63,290 bases of DNA from JALYUA01 sp038229875 (GTDB lineage: Bacteria > Acidobacteriota > Thermoanaerobaculia > UBA5066 > Gp7-AA6), in NCBI GenBank assembly GCA_038229875.1, contig JBBROA010000005.1, positions 1-63,290 on the forward strand. Direction: 5' to 3'. This document shows positions 17,146-25,707 of the stretch, in pieces (positions within the stretch are counted from its first letter, which is position 1; each line of letters starts with the position of its first letter). The notes beneath the pieces are model-generated. The model saw nothing but the letters and a program-made list of their open reading frames with translations. It did not search any database and was not told where the DNA came from. The translations under genes and the position numbers were made by a program.

Positions 17146-18485
17146 GGACCGGGTTCATCTGGCTCGCAACTTTTCTTGCTTTTCCATTGGCTGGTTGGCC
17201 TCTCCTCTCTCATCGGGCCTATCGCCGCCTCGGATTGACGTCCCGGTTCGTGCTCTCCGGTGCGGTCGGGTGCGTCACCGTCACCACCGTCATGACCGTC
17301 TCAACAGTCCTGGGTATCCGCTGGTACCCGCCTTTGATCCTGCTTTCGGCCGCACTCGTATCGGGCGCGGCCCGGCTCCTCGTCGGAGACTCCCAAGACC
17401 GGCTACGCGTTGCCGAACAAGGTCGCCTTCAATGGGCGGAGGGGGTCGCGCTCGGTGTCATCTTCGTCTCGGTGTCCGCCGCGACCCTCGCCGCCAGTTC
17501 CGCCGCTGTCACCTCCGCCGATCTCTTCCTCTTCTGGGGCCCGAAGGCCATGGCGTTCGCAAGAGCGCGCGGCATCGACTCGGCATACCTCGGCGATCCC
17601 GTGCTCCGATACCAACACTTTTCTTACCCGCCTCTCGTGCCAAACGCCTATGCCTTCGCTACTCTCGTGGCCGGCCGTTTTACATGGATGTCCGCGGTGA
17701 TGACGTTTCCGCTGCTCCTGGCGTCGCTCGTTCTCGCGTTGCCGGGAGTTCTTGGGTCATGGTGTTCGCGGAGAAGCGCTTTCGTCGCTACCGCATGTAT
17801 GGGAGCGTCGCTTGCCCTGATCGGTCAGGAGTACCTGGTCGGCGGCAACGCGGATTTTTCGCTCCTGTTGTTCGAGGTTCTTGCCGTCGCGCTGCTCTCG
17901 GGAACGCAACCAGTTGATCGGGCCTCCGCTTTTCTGGCAGGGATTCTTCTCGCCGGCGCTTCCGCCGCGAAAGTCGAAGGTCTTCCGTTCGCCATCTGTG
18001 CGGGGCTGTTGTTCGTTGCATTCGGGAGACGAGGGGGATCGGGACGTCTCGCCGCTTCCGCCCTCGTTCTTGGCCCGAGCGTGTTCGTTACGGCCCTATG
18101 GTTCGGATTTGAAAAGGCGCGGCTCGGATTCTTCGGGTACGAAACGTACGGCCCGTTCCTCGCCGCCGACTGGAAATCTCTCGGACTGGTTCTCTGGAAA
18201 ACGGCCGCGGCTCTCGCGGATGCCGGGCGGGGCTTTCCCTGGATTGTGCCTGTGGCGGCGATCGCAGTCGCCTTTCGGCTCCGGCGCGAAGCACTCGTAG
18301 CCTTCGGGACGGCGATGACTCTCGCGGCCTTTTTCGTCTTCACATACCTGCACGGCGGAGGCGACCCGACTCTTTGGATCATCTGGTCCGCCGGACGGAT
18401 TTTTGCCGTGATCTCACCGATGCTGGTCATCAGTTCACTCCACGGCAGGGAAAAGACCTTCACCTCTGACACGCCGTCCATCTAA
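17142..18485 (+). CDS. multi-pass membrane protein, GT-C glycosyltransferase-like
   Basis: A 447-residue protein with about eleven hydrophobic helices. The first loop after helix three carries acidic and aromatic residues (SADLFLFWGPKAMAFARARG, then YLGDPVLRYQHFSYPPLVPNAYA), the arrangement found in dolichyl-phosphate-sugar dependent GT-C enzymes, where an Asp in the first outer loop is catalytic. It is coupled by ATGA to the small membrane protein upstream and sits in an island with two YfhO-type proteins, so assembly of a surface glycan is a reasonable inference. The sugar and acceptor are unknown. It converges with the YfhO gene at 18492, leaving 6 nt between them. Confidence 0.7.
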   Translation: MRTGFIWLATFLAFPLAGWPLLSHRAYRRLGLTSRFVLSGAVGCVTVTTVMTVSTVLGIRWYPPLILLSAALVSGAARLLVGDSQDRLRVAEQGRLQWAEGVALGVIFVSVSAATLAASSAAVTSADLFLFWGPKAMAFARARGIDSAYLGDPVLRYQHFSYPPLVPNAYAFATLVAGRFTWMSAVMTFPLLLASLVLALPGVLGSWCSRRSAFVATACMGASLALIGQEYLVGGNADFSLLLFEVLAVALLSGTQPVDRASAFLAGILLAGASAAKVEGLPFAICAGLLFVAFGRRGGSGRLAASALVLGPSVFVTALWFGFEKARLGFFGYETYGPFLAADWKSLGLVLWKTAAALADAGRGFPWIVPVAAIAVAFRLRREALVAFGTAMTLAAFFVFTYLHGGGDPTLWIIWSAGRIFAVISPMLVISSLHGREKTFTSDTPSI

Positions 18486-18491
18486 GGCCAT

Positions 18492-20837
18492 CTAACGGTC
18501 AACCAGCAGGCTGGGTGGGCGCATCCCGGCACGCGTCTTGGCGGAGCGACGTCCGCCCGCGAGCGCCGCTGCCACCCCGAGGCCGCATGCCAGGAGTCCG
18601 GGGAGGAAGGAGGGCGGGCGATAGGTCACGCGCATGTGGTGCGTCCCCGCCGGTACGCGGATCCCGACGAACGCGTGGTTCACCGTCTCGATCGGATACG
18701 CACGGCCTTCCTCCAGCGCGCGCCAGCCGGGCCAGTCCGGAAGGGATGTCGCCGCGAGGAACGGCGCGTCGGACGCGCTGTCGAGGAGCAGGTCCGGCCC
18801 GGATTCGCGCGCGAAGATCCGCGCCGGCGGGTTCTGATCGGAGCGCGGCGCGCCGCGGACCCACACGGTTTCGGAAAACTCCGACGCCGCGCGCATCGCC
18901 GAGAGAACCGACGCCCCGTCGGGAAATGAGATCACGCGCGCCGGCACGAACGCGCGCGGAAGGGCGCGAGGGTTCTCGAAGACGGCGGTATCCCCGGAGC
19001 GGGCGTGCACGTCCCAGCCCGGCGGAAGCGGCGCGTCGGGGGCGTCGATGGCGTATCGCAGACCCAGAAAGGAAAGGAACGGCCGGTTGAGGTCGTCGAT
19101 TCGGTTGAAGGAAGCGTGCTGCGGGACGCACCAGAGCGGAAACGTGTCGGCGAAGCGGTCGAGCACGATCGACTCGTATCCGCGCACGTCTTCGAGTCCG
19201 AGGAGGGCGGCGCCGTTCGGCTCCAGGTTCGCACCGGTCGCTCCGACGCGCGCCCCGTGGCGGAGACCCGCGAGCACGGACGAGGACGGCGAGAGAGCGC
19301 GCGCGTCCACCGTGGGATAGGTCCCGCTCATTTCGAGAGCACGCTCGGAAACGAGCAGAGCGAGGGCCGCCGCCGCGAGCTGGGCCGCGCGGTTCCGCCA
19401 GAAGAGCGCGGCCGCCCCGAGCAGCGCGACAGGAAAGGTCTCGAAGAAAAAGTGCGAACGAACGAAGGCGGAGGGAAGCGCGCGTGCGTTCAGGACGCCC
19501 GCTGCGGCGAATCGGACCACGATCAGGCCGAGGAGAACCGCCCCCGCCGCCGCGGCGAGGCGCCGCGAACCGCCGGAACGAAGCTCGTCGGTGCCGAGCG
19601 CGGCGAGTCCCGAAATCCCGAGCGCCGACAGAAATACCAGGCGGTAGTTCAACGCGAGCGAGAACCCGGGCAATCGGGAGAGAACGTCGAGCAAGCCCGG
19701 CGCGCTCGCGCCGAGGAGCAGGCCGGCGGCGAGGAAGCTCAGGGAGAGGGCGCGTCCCTTCCGGCGGCGCGACGCGCCGAGGGCCGCGAGGGGAAAGAGC
19801 ACAGCTCCCGCAAAGGCGAGCGGCATCCCCGAGCCGTCGCCACGCTCCTGCACCGGGCTCTTGCCGTAGATCCCGTGCGCGAACGGGAGAACCGCGGGCA
19901 GGAGGCGGCGGACGGCCTGCGAAAGGGCCACGGACTGGCGCTCGACTCCCTTTTCGAGCTGCGCGCGGCGGTCGCGGTACTCCGCGGAATGGGGGATCGC
20001 CTCCAGCAGCGGGAAGAGCTGTGGCGCCGCGAGCAGAAATGCGAGCGCGGCCGCCGCGGCTCCACGGAGGAGGGCGCGGCGGACGTCGCCCCCGGCGCCC
20101 CGTCGCGCTGCGACGACCAGGTCCGCAACGAAGACCGCCGTCCCCGCCATCGCGGTGTGGAAAAAGGTTTCGGGGTGCCCGCCCGACAGCGAGAGGAGGA
20201 GCGCCGCCACCGTGATCGCCCGGCCGTTCGCGCCGTTTCGCGCGATCCGCCTGAGGCCGAGCAGCAAGAGCGGGAACGTCGCGGTGGACGGGCCGACGCT
20301 CCACCCGTTCCAGAAGACGAGGTAGGTGGAAAACCCCCAGCCCACCGCGCCCGTCAGCGCCGCGGTCAAAGAAAGATCCCAGTCTCGAAAGTAGAGGTAT
20401 CCGGACAGGAGCCCGAGGAACAACGTGAAAGCGCAGGAGAACGTCCACGAGAGCGGCAAAGGCAGGAAGATGCCCGCCCAGGTGGCGGGATGGAAGACCC
20501 CCGCCTGCGCGGTCGCGAGGAGAGGGTTTCCGGCGAGAACGAACCGATTCCAGAACGGAAGACGCCCGTTCGTCAGGGCCTCGCGCACCGCTGCGCGCCA
20601 CGGGATGTTCGCAAACGCGAGGTCCGAGAGAACCGGGTTCGCGGGAGGGGAAGGGACCGCGCCCGCGTGGCGCCACGGGACGAGCGGCGGGTAGAGATCC
20701 GCCGGGCCGTACACCGCTCCGGAAAACATGGCCCTGCCGGTGAAGACGAGCGGCAGCAGGAGAAGCAGGAGGCCGGCCGTCCGGGAGACCTGCCCCGCGT
20801 AGCGGCGCGCCAGCCAGAGCGAGCCGGTGGCCGCCAC
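18492..20837 (-). CDS. YfhO-family multi-pass membrane protein (copy 2)
   Basis: A 781-residue paralog of the protein at 13337-15715, with the same landmarks: GRAMFSGAVYGPAD, PWRAAVREALTNGRLPFWNR, GGHPETFFH, EDVRGYESI and PLWCVPQHASFNRIDD. There are about twelve membrane helices, then an outer domain and one last helix. Its codons are strongly GC-biased, unlike copy 1, so the two have different histories. The start is uncertain: GTG 20837 begins at VAATGSLWLARRYA, but hydrophobic sequence continues in frame upstream without an ATG/GTG/TTG, and alignment to copy 1 suggests a few more residues. Confidence 0.82.
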   Translation of the reverse strand: MAATGSLWLARRYAGQVSRTAGLLLLLLPLVFTGRAMFSGAVYGPADLYPPLVPWRHAGAVPSPPANPVLSDLAFANIPWRAAVREALTNGRLPFWNRFVLAGNPLLATAQAGVFHPATWAGIFLPLPLSWTFSCAFTLFLGLLSGYLYFRDWDLSLTAALTGAVGWGFSTYLVFWNGWSVGPSTATFPLLLLGLRRIARNGANGRAITVAALLLSLSGGHPETFFHTAMAGTAVFVADLVVAARRGAGGDVRRALLRGAAAAALAFLLAAPQLFPLLEAIPHSAEYRDRRAQLEKGVERQSVALSQAVRRLLPAVLPFAHGIYGKSPVQERGDGSGMPLAFAGAVLFPLAALGASRRRKGRALSLSFLAAGLLLGASAPGLLDVLSRLPGFSLALNYRLVFLSALGISGLAALGTDELRSGGSRRLAAAAGAVLLGLIVVRFAAAGVLNARALPSAFVRSHFFFETFPVALLGAAALFWRNRAAQLAAAALALLVSERALEMSGTYPTVDARALSPSSSVLAGLRHGARVGATGANLEPNGAALLGLEDVRGYESIVLDRFADTFPLWCVPQHASFNRIDDLNRPFLSFLGLRYAIDAPDAPLPPGWDVHARSGDTAVFENPRALPRAFVPARVISFPDGASVLSAMRAASEFSETVWVRGAPRSDQNPPARIFARESGPDLLLDSASDAPFLAATSLPDWPGWRALEEGRAYPIETVNHAFVGIRVPAGTHHMRVTYRPPSFLPGLLACGLGVAAALAGGRRSAKTRAGMRPPSLLVDR

Positions 20838-20995
20838 GGTATAGGTCGCGCACAGGGCGACGGTCTCGAGTCTCAGGATGGCGGATGTTACTTGACCGGG
20901 AAGGTTGAGAGTCGAGTTGAGTTCACGGCGGCAGTCGGGAGTCGAGATTCGAGATTAGACTCACGGTCGAGTTCTGACCTTCAGGTCCCTGAACC

Positions 20996-21811
20996 ATGAA
21001 CGTTCAACCCTCTCCCCGGATCTCGCAACCCGCTCTCTTCATTTCCCACGGCGCGCCGACGCTCGCGCTCGAAACGGAGGGTGAGTACGCCGGGGCTCTC
21101 CGCGCATTCTGCGCCGCGCTTCCGCCGCCCCGCGCGCTGGTCGTTTTCTCGGGACATTTCCAGGAGCCGGCACCGATCCGGATCACGTCCGGCGCGCGGC
21201 CGCCGCTCCTCTATGACTTCGGCGGATTTCCCGAAGAGATGTACCGGATCCGATACGACGCGCCGGGAGACCCGGAGCTCGCCTCCGAAATCCGCGTTCT
21301 TCTCGATCGAGCGGGGATCGGCGCCGCGCTCGACCCCGGCCGGCCGTGGGACCACGGCGCCTGGGTCCCTCTTCGCCTCGCGTTTCCGGATGCGCGAGTG
21401 CCTGTCGTCGAGGTGTCGATCCCGTCGGGCGCCTCGCCCGAGAAGCTGCTGCAGGTGGGAACGGCGCTCGCGCCGCTGCGCGAAAAGAACGTCCTCGTGA
21501 TCGGAAGCGGGGGCATCGTTCACAACCTGCGGCGCGTGAGCCACTCGAGCACCAGCGCGCGGGTCGAGCCGTGGGCCGTAGAGTTCGATCGATGGGTGGC
21601 GGACCGGCTCGCCGCGATGGAAGTTGAGCCGCTCCTCTCCTACGCCAGCCTGGCGCCAAACGCCGTCCTCGCCGTGCCGACGCCGGAACACTTCGACCCG
21701 CTCTTCGTCGTCCTGGGAACACGCAACGAATCGGACCGCGCGGTTCCGATCTACGAAGGGTTCCAGTACGGGACGCTCTCGCTGCGATCCTTCGCGTTAC
21801 AGCGGGGTTGA
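20996..21811 (+). CDS. ygiD: DODA-type extradiol ring-cleavage dioxygenase, YgiD-like
   Basis: A 271-residue class III extradiol dioxygenase of the 4,5-DOPA dioxygenase family. Family histidines are all present: H18 (ISHGAP), H54 (FSGHFQ), H120 (PWDHGAW), H176 (IVHNLRR) and H232 (PTPEHFDP). The core wording YDFGGFPEEMY is diagnostic. These iron or zinc enzymes open catecholic rings; the natural substrate in bacteria is generally unknown. It stands alone between a YfhO gene and the repeat copy B, with short direct and inverted GAGTCGAGAT-like repeats in the ~155 bp upstream. Confidence 0.9.
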   Translation: MNVQPSPRISQPALFISHGAPTLALETEGEYAGALRAFCAALPPPRALVVFSGHFQEPAPIRITSGARPPLLYDFGGFPEEMYRIRYDAPGDPELASEIRVLLDRAGIGAALDPGRPWDHGAWVPLRLAFPDARVPVVEVSIPSGASPEKLLQVGTALAPLREKNVLVIGSGGIVHNLRRVSHSSTSARVEPWAVEFDRWVADRLAAMEVEPLLSYASLAPNAVLAVPTPEHFDPLFVVLGTRNESDRAVPIYEGFQYGTLSLRSFALQRG

Positions 21812-21848
21812 AGATCGCGTCGGCCTGTCATCTTCAGCCCGGCTGAGC

Positions 21849-22095
21849 CCCTCACCCCTGCTCCCGCCGGGCGAGGGAGCGGAGGTGCGCTTCCGCCGAC
21901 ATGGTGGCTAAGCTCGCCACGAGAGGAGTCTCCCGACCAGAGGGAGGGAGGAGCCTCTCGGGGCGGGAGCCGCAGCGAACGGAGGGACGAGTCGAGCGGT
22001 GGAGGCCGCATCCGACCGACCCGCTCGGCGGTGCCGTTCGCGGCGCGAACGGCACGTCCCGTAGAGAGCGGCGGCGACGGCAGCGGAGGCGACGA
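21849..22095. repeat. dispersed structured intergenic repeat, copy B
   Basis: Same element as 6731-6984. The hairpin arms are kept while the bases differ: 21915-21926 with 21954-21965 (11 of 12 pairs), 21991-21999 with 22021-22029 (8 pairs plus one T-G wobble) and 22031-22041 with 22045-22055 (11 bp perfect, GGC loop). A T-A pair in copy A is C-G here, and a G-C pair is A-T. It ends at the stop codon of rseP (22096), again on the minus strand. Confidence 0.87.
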
Positions 22096-23457
22096 CTAAA
22101 ACGGCCACCACTTCGCGGGGATGTTCTTCGCGATGTCGTTGTAGAGCACGACCGTCATCAGAGCGAGGATCATCAGGAACCCGAGCTGGAGGATCCGTTC
22201 CTTCACCCGCAGCGAGAAGTCGCGGCGGACCAGCCCTTCGATCGTCAGAAGGAAGAGATGCCCGCCGTCGAGCACGGGGATCGGCAGCAGGTTGAAGATC
22301 CCGAGCTGGAGCGACACGGCGGCCATCAGCGCGACGAGCGGAACGGCGCCGGTTCGCGCGGCGTCGCCGGAGAACTTCGCGATGTCGAGCGGGCCGGACA
22401 TCGTCTTCATGCTCGCCCGGCCGCGGAAGAGGCGACCGAGGACCGAGAACGTCGTGCGCGTGTCCGTCCCGATGCGGCGCCACGCCTCGACGACCGCCTG
22501 CTGCAGCGGGAACCGCTCGAGAACCTCAGGCAGATTCGCGCCGACCTGAACGCCGACCTTCCAGCTGTCCCCTTCCTTGCGCGGGGCGACGGACACCACG
22601 CCCGGCTTCCCGTCGCGGTGAAACGCGATCGGGAAGGGCCCGGGCGCGGACGCCGAAACGGCGGAGACGAACTTCTCGAAGATTTCCTCGGGCGCGCCGC
22701 GGATCGGGCGGCCGCCGATCGAGTCGATGACGTCGCCCGGCTTCAACCCGCCCTTCGCGGCGGGAGACCCGGAGACGACGACCGCGACCCGCGGCTGAAC
22801 GTTTCGGCCGGCGTCGGGCAGGAGGCCCACGTCGCCGAGATCGTGAGAGCCGACCGCGCGAGGCACGACCGTCAGGAACACGCCGGACCCGTTGCGGTCC
22901 ACTTCCACGTCGAGCTTCTCGCGGGCATTCATGAGGAAGGCGTACTGCGCGTCCCGCCAGCGGGGAGTCTCGCGCCCGGCGATCGAGACGATGCGGTCAC
23001 CGGGGCGGAACCCCGCCGCGGCGCCGGCCGACTTGTCCTCGACGATCTTCACGACCGCCGGCTGCAGCTCGTACGCGGGCACGCGCACACCGAGCGCAAA
23101 GACGGCCGTGTGGAGCACGAGCGCGAGCACGAAGTTCATGAGCGGACCCGCGAGCAGGATCAGCCCCCGCTGCCACCGCTTCCCGACGGGGGGAGCCTCG
23201 GTCGACGAGCCCTCGGCCAGAGTCGATTCGTCGGGCCCGAGTCCGACGACGCGGACGTAGCCTCCGAGAGGAATCGCCGAAACACGATAGTCCGTGCCGC
23301 GGCGCTTGAATCCGAAGAGCCGCTTTCCGAATCCGATCGAAAACACCTCGACGGGAAAGCGAAAGAACTTGGCGACGGCGAAGTGCCCGAACTCGTGCAC
23401 GACGACGAGCACCGAGAGGACGACGATCAATGCCAGTGTGTTCCCGACGATGGTCAA
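22096..23457 (-). CDS. rseP: RIP metalloprotease RseP (site-2 protease)
   Basis: A 453-residue intramembrane zinc protease. The catalytic HEFGH is at 21-25 in the first membrane helix, and the third zinc ligand region NLLPIPVLDGGHL lies near 395-407. Two PDZ-like domains sit between (GFRPGDRIVSIAGRETP and GGLKPGDVIDSIGGRPI). RseP cleaves anti-sigma factors and remnant signal peptides within the inner membrane. It starts with TTG 24 nt after dxr, the common dxr-rseP pairing. Its stop is directly followed on the transcript by the structured repeat copy B. Confidence 0.95.
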   Translation of the reverse strand: MTIVGNTLALIVVLSVLVVVHEFGHFAVAKFFRFPVEVFSIGFGKRLFGFKRRGTDYRVSAIPLGGYVRVVGLGPDESTLAEGSSTEAPPVGKRWQRGLILLAGPLMNFVLALVLHTAVFALGVRVPAYELQPAVVKIVEDKSAGAAAGFRPGDRIVSIAGRETPRWRDAQYAFLMNAREKLDVEVDRNGSGVFLTVVPRAVGSHDLGDVGLLPDAGRNVQPRVAVVVSGSPAAKGGLKPGDVIDSIGGRPIRGAPEEIFEKFVSAVSASAPGPFPIAFHRDGKPGVVSVAPRKEGDSWKVGVQVGANLPEVLERFPLQQAVVEAWRRIGTDTRTTFSVLGRLFRGRASMKTMSGPLDIAKFSGDAARTGAVPLVALMAAVSLQLGIFNLLPIPVLDGGHLFLLTIEGLVRRDFSLRVKERILQLGFLMILALMTVVLYNDIAKNIPAKWWPF

Positions 23458-23481
23458 GCGACTGCTCCGTTTCTCGTTTTC

Positions 23482-24663
23482 CTAGTTGGCCACCGCGGCG
23501 CGGGACAACCGGTGGATGATCTCCGAGGCCCGGCGGCGCGCCATTCCGTCTATCTCCTCCGCTTCGTCGAGGGTCGTCGGGGCGCCGACCGGTCCCGCCG
23601 CCGCGGCCGTCTCTGAGACGACCGAAACGATCTCGGGGAACGAAATCTTCCCCTGAAGAAATGCGGCCACCGCGACCTCGTTCGCTCCGTTGACGATCGC
23701 CGGCATCCCCCCGCCGACGCGCAGCGCTTCCAGGGCAACTTCGACGGCCGGATATCGCTCCGCCTCGAGCTCGAAGAATTCGAGCCGCTTGATGGAGACG
23801 AGGTCGAGGCGGCCGAAGCGATTCGGGAGCCGGTCCGGATAGTCGAGGGCGTACGCGATCGGGAACTTCATGTCGTTCTTCGCGAGCTGGGCGAGCAGCG
23901 ATCCGTCCTCGAACTCGACGAACGAGTGAATGACCGACTGCGGGTGGAGGACGACCCCGATCCGCTCCGGCGGGAGTCCGAACAGAAAATGCGCCTCGAT
24001 GATCTCGAGCCCCTTGTTCATCATCGTGGCGGAGTCGATCGAGATCTTCGGCCCCATCTTCCAGGTCGGGTGCGCGAGCGCGTCCTCGACGGTGATCGAA
24101 TCGAAGGTCGAGAGGTCCCGCTCGCGGAACGGCCCTCCGGACGCGGTCAGGATGATCCGCTCGACTTCGGACGCGCGGCCCCCGCGCATCGCCTGGTGGA
24201 TCGCGCTGTGCTCCGAATCGACCGGAAGAATCTCCGCGCCGCTTTTCTTCGCTTCCCGGAGGATGAGCTCGCCCGCGACGACGAGGGTTTCCTTGTTCGC
24301 CAGCGCCAGCCGCTTGCCGGCCTTGACGGCGGCGTACGCGGACCGGAGCCCGAGCGCGCCGACTAAGGCGCCGACGACGACCGATGATCCGGGGTCCGAC
24401 GCGACCTCTTCGAGCCCCTCAGCGCCGGTGACGATGCGAACGCCGTTCTTCCGGGGGAGAAGGGCCTTCAGGCGGGCCGCCTCCTCGGGGCCCGACACCG
24501 AAACGAGCTTCGGGTGATGGGTCTCAATCTGCTCCGCCAGCTTCTCGACGGACCGCCCGGCGGCCAACGCCACGACCTCGAATCGGTCCGGCGAGGCCGC
24601 CGCGACGTCGAGCGCCGAGCGCCCGATGGAACCGGTGGATCCTAAGACCGCCAGCGTTTTCAT
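23482..24663 (-). CDS. dxr: 1-deoxy-D-xylulose 5-phosphate reductoisomerase
   Basis: A 393-residue NADPH enzyme that converts DXP to MEP, the committed step of the non-mevalonate isoprenoid pathway. Landmarks are the N-terminal NADPH motif GSTGSIGRSALDV, LANKETLVVAG, the metal and substrate region PVDSEHSAIHQ, TASGGPFRERD, HPTWKMGPKISIDSATMMNKGLE split over 210-235, and HPQSVIHSFVEF. Length matches the family. It heads the operon with rseP and diverges from uppS, which uses the pathway's products. A TATAAT box lies 10 nt upstream of its ATG. Confidence 0.97.
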   Translation of the reverse strand: MKTLAVLGSTGSIGRSALDVAAASPDRFEVVALAAGRSVEKLAEQIETHHPKLVSVSGPEEAARLKALLPRKNGVRIVTGAEGLEEVASDPGSSVVVGALVGALGLRSAYAAVKAGKRLALANKETLVVAGELILREAKKSGAEILPVDSEHSAIHQAMRGGRASEVERIILTASGGPFRERDLSTFDSITVEDALAHPTWKMGPKISIDSATMMNKGLEIIEAHFLFGLPPERIGVVLHPQSVIHSFVEFEDGSLLAQLAKNDMKFPIAYALDYPDRLPNRFGRLDLVSIKRLEFFELEAERYPAVEVALEALRVGGGMPAIVNGANEVAVAAFLQGKISFPEIVSVVSETAAAAGPVGAPTTLDEAEEIDGMARRRASEIIHRLSRAAVAN

Positions 24664-24673
24664 GGAACCGGAG

Positions 24674-24679
24674 ATTATA
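24674..24679 (-). promoter_or_regulatory. consensus -10 TATAAT of dxr, leaderless-type spacing
   Basis: A perfect TATAAT lies 10 nt upstream of the dxr ATG. The flanking DNA is a GGC-rich low-complexity tract and no -35 is evident. Confidence 0.6.
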
Positions 24680-24784
24680 GGCGGCGGCGGAGCCGGCGGC
24701 GGCGGCGGCGGCCGGGCGAAAGGCGACGGGAACGGGACGAAACGCGAGGAAAGGGACGATACCCATCCCGGGATGCAAGTCCTT

Positions 24785-24790
24785 TAAACT
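24785..24790 (+). promoter_or_regulatory. -10 box TAAACT of uppS, leaderless-type spacing
   Basis: TAAACT ends 7 nt before the uppS ATG at 24798. It diverges from the dxr -10 about 105 bp away. Confidence 0.5.
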
Positions 24791-24797
24791 CCCCGGA

Positions 24798-25607
24798 ATG
24801 ATCGACCGCGAGATTCTGGCTCTTCCGGGCACCCGGGAACGGGCGCTCTTAGACGACATGGACCTGACGCGTATGCCGCGTCACATCGCGATCATCATGG
24901 ACGGCAACGGACGGTGGGCGAAGCAGCGCGGGTCCCCTCGCGTCGAAGGGCACCGGGCCGGGATCGCGTCGGTGCGCGAGGTCGTCGAGACCTGCGCCCG
25001 GCTGAAGCTCGACGCGCTGACCCTCTATGCCTTCTCCGTCGAGAACTGGAAGCGGCCGCGATTCGAGATCGTCACGCTCATGTCGCTCTTGAAGGAGTAC
25101 CTGAACCGGGAGCTCGCGAATCTGCTCAAGAACGACATCCGCTTCCGGGTCGTCGGCCGGATGAACGAGCTCGATGCGTCCGTGCAGAAGGAGCTCTCGA
25201 AAGGACTCGCGGCGACCTCGTCCTGCCGCGGGATGACGTTCAACATTGCGCTCAACTACGGCGGGCGCACCGAGATCGTCGACGCCTGCCGCTCGCTCGC
25301 GCACGACGTCGGCGCCGGCCGCCTCTCCGTGGACCAGATCGACGAAGAAACGCTCGGGTCCCGCCTCGGAACCGCGGGACTGCCGGACCCCGACCTTCTG
25401 ATCCGCACGAGCGGCGAGATGCGGGTCTCAAATTTTCTGCTCTGGCAGATCGCCTACAGCGAAATCTGGGTGACTCCGACCCTCTGGCCGGATTTTCGAA
25501 AGCTCCACCTCTTCGAGGGAATCCTCGAGTACCAGAAGCGCGAGCGGCGTTATGGCGGCGTGATCGACGGCGGGCGTCAGCCGGAATCGGGGGAGGCGGC
25601 GGGGTGA
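24798..25607 (+). CDS. uppS: isoprenyl transferase (undecaprenyl diphosphate synthase)
   Basis: A 269-residue cis-prenyltransferase that extends farnesyl diphosphate to the C55 lipid carrier for peptidoglycan and surface glycans. The catalytic Asp is in IAIIMDGNGRWAKQRG (~33-48). Further landmarks are TLYAFSVENWKRP, FNIALNYGGR, DPDLLIRTSGEMRVSNF and the final EIWVTPTLWPDF. About 25 residues precede the conserved core. It is followed by cdsA after a 100-bp gap with an inverted repeat and diverges from dxr, so isoprenoid supply and lipid precursor genes are clustered. Confidence 0.96.
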   Translation: MIDREILALPGTRERALLDDMDLTRMPRHIAIIMDGNGRWAKQRGSPRVEGHRAGIASVREVVETCARLKLDALTLYAFSVENWKRPRFEIVTLMSLLKEYLNRELANLLKNDIRFRVVGRMNELDASVQKELSKGLAATSSCRGMTFNIALNYGGRTEIVDACRSLAHDVGAGRLSVDQIDEETLGSRLGTAGLPDPDLLIRTSGEMRVSNFLLWQIAYSEIWVTPTLWPDFRKLHLFEGILEYQKRERRYGGVIDGGRQPESGEAAG

Positions 25608-25633
25608 AGGAATACGTGAGGGGTCAGGCGGAA

Positions 25634-25686
25634 GGCGTCAGGCGGAAGAGACGACTCGATCGTGCTCCCGCTTCACATCTGACGCC
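25634..25686. repeat. inverted repeat between uppS and cdsA
   Basis: GGCGTCAG (25634-25641) and CTGACGCC (25679-25686) are perfect 8-bp inverted arms. The block also repeats GTCAGGCGGAAG twice in tandem. It looks like a small palindromic intergenic repeat. Confidence 0.45.
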
Positions 25687-25707
25687 TCACGCCTCGCGAC
25701 TCCGGCC

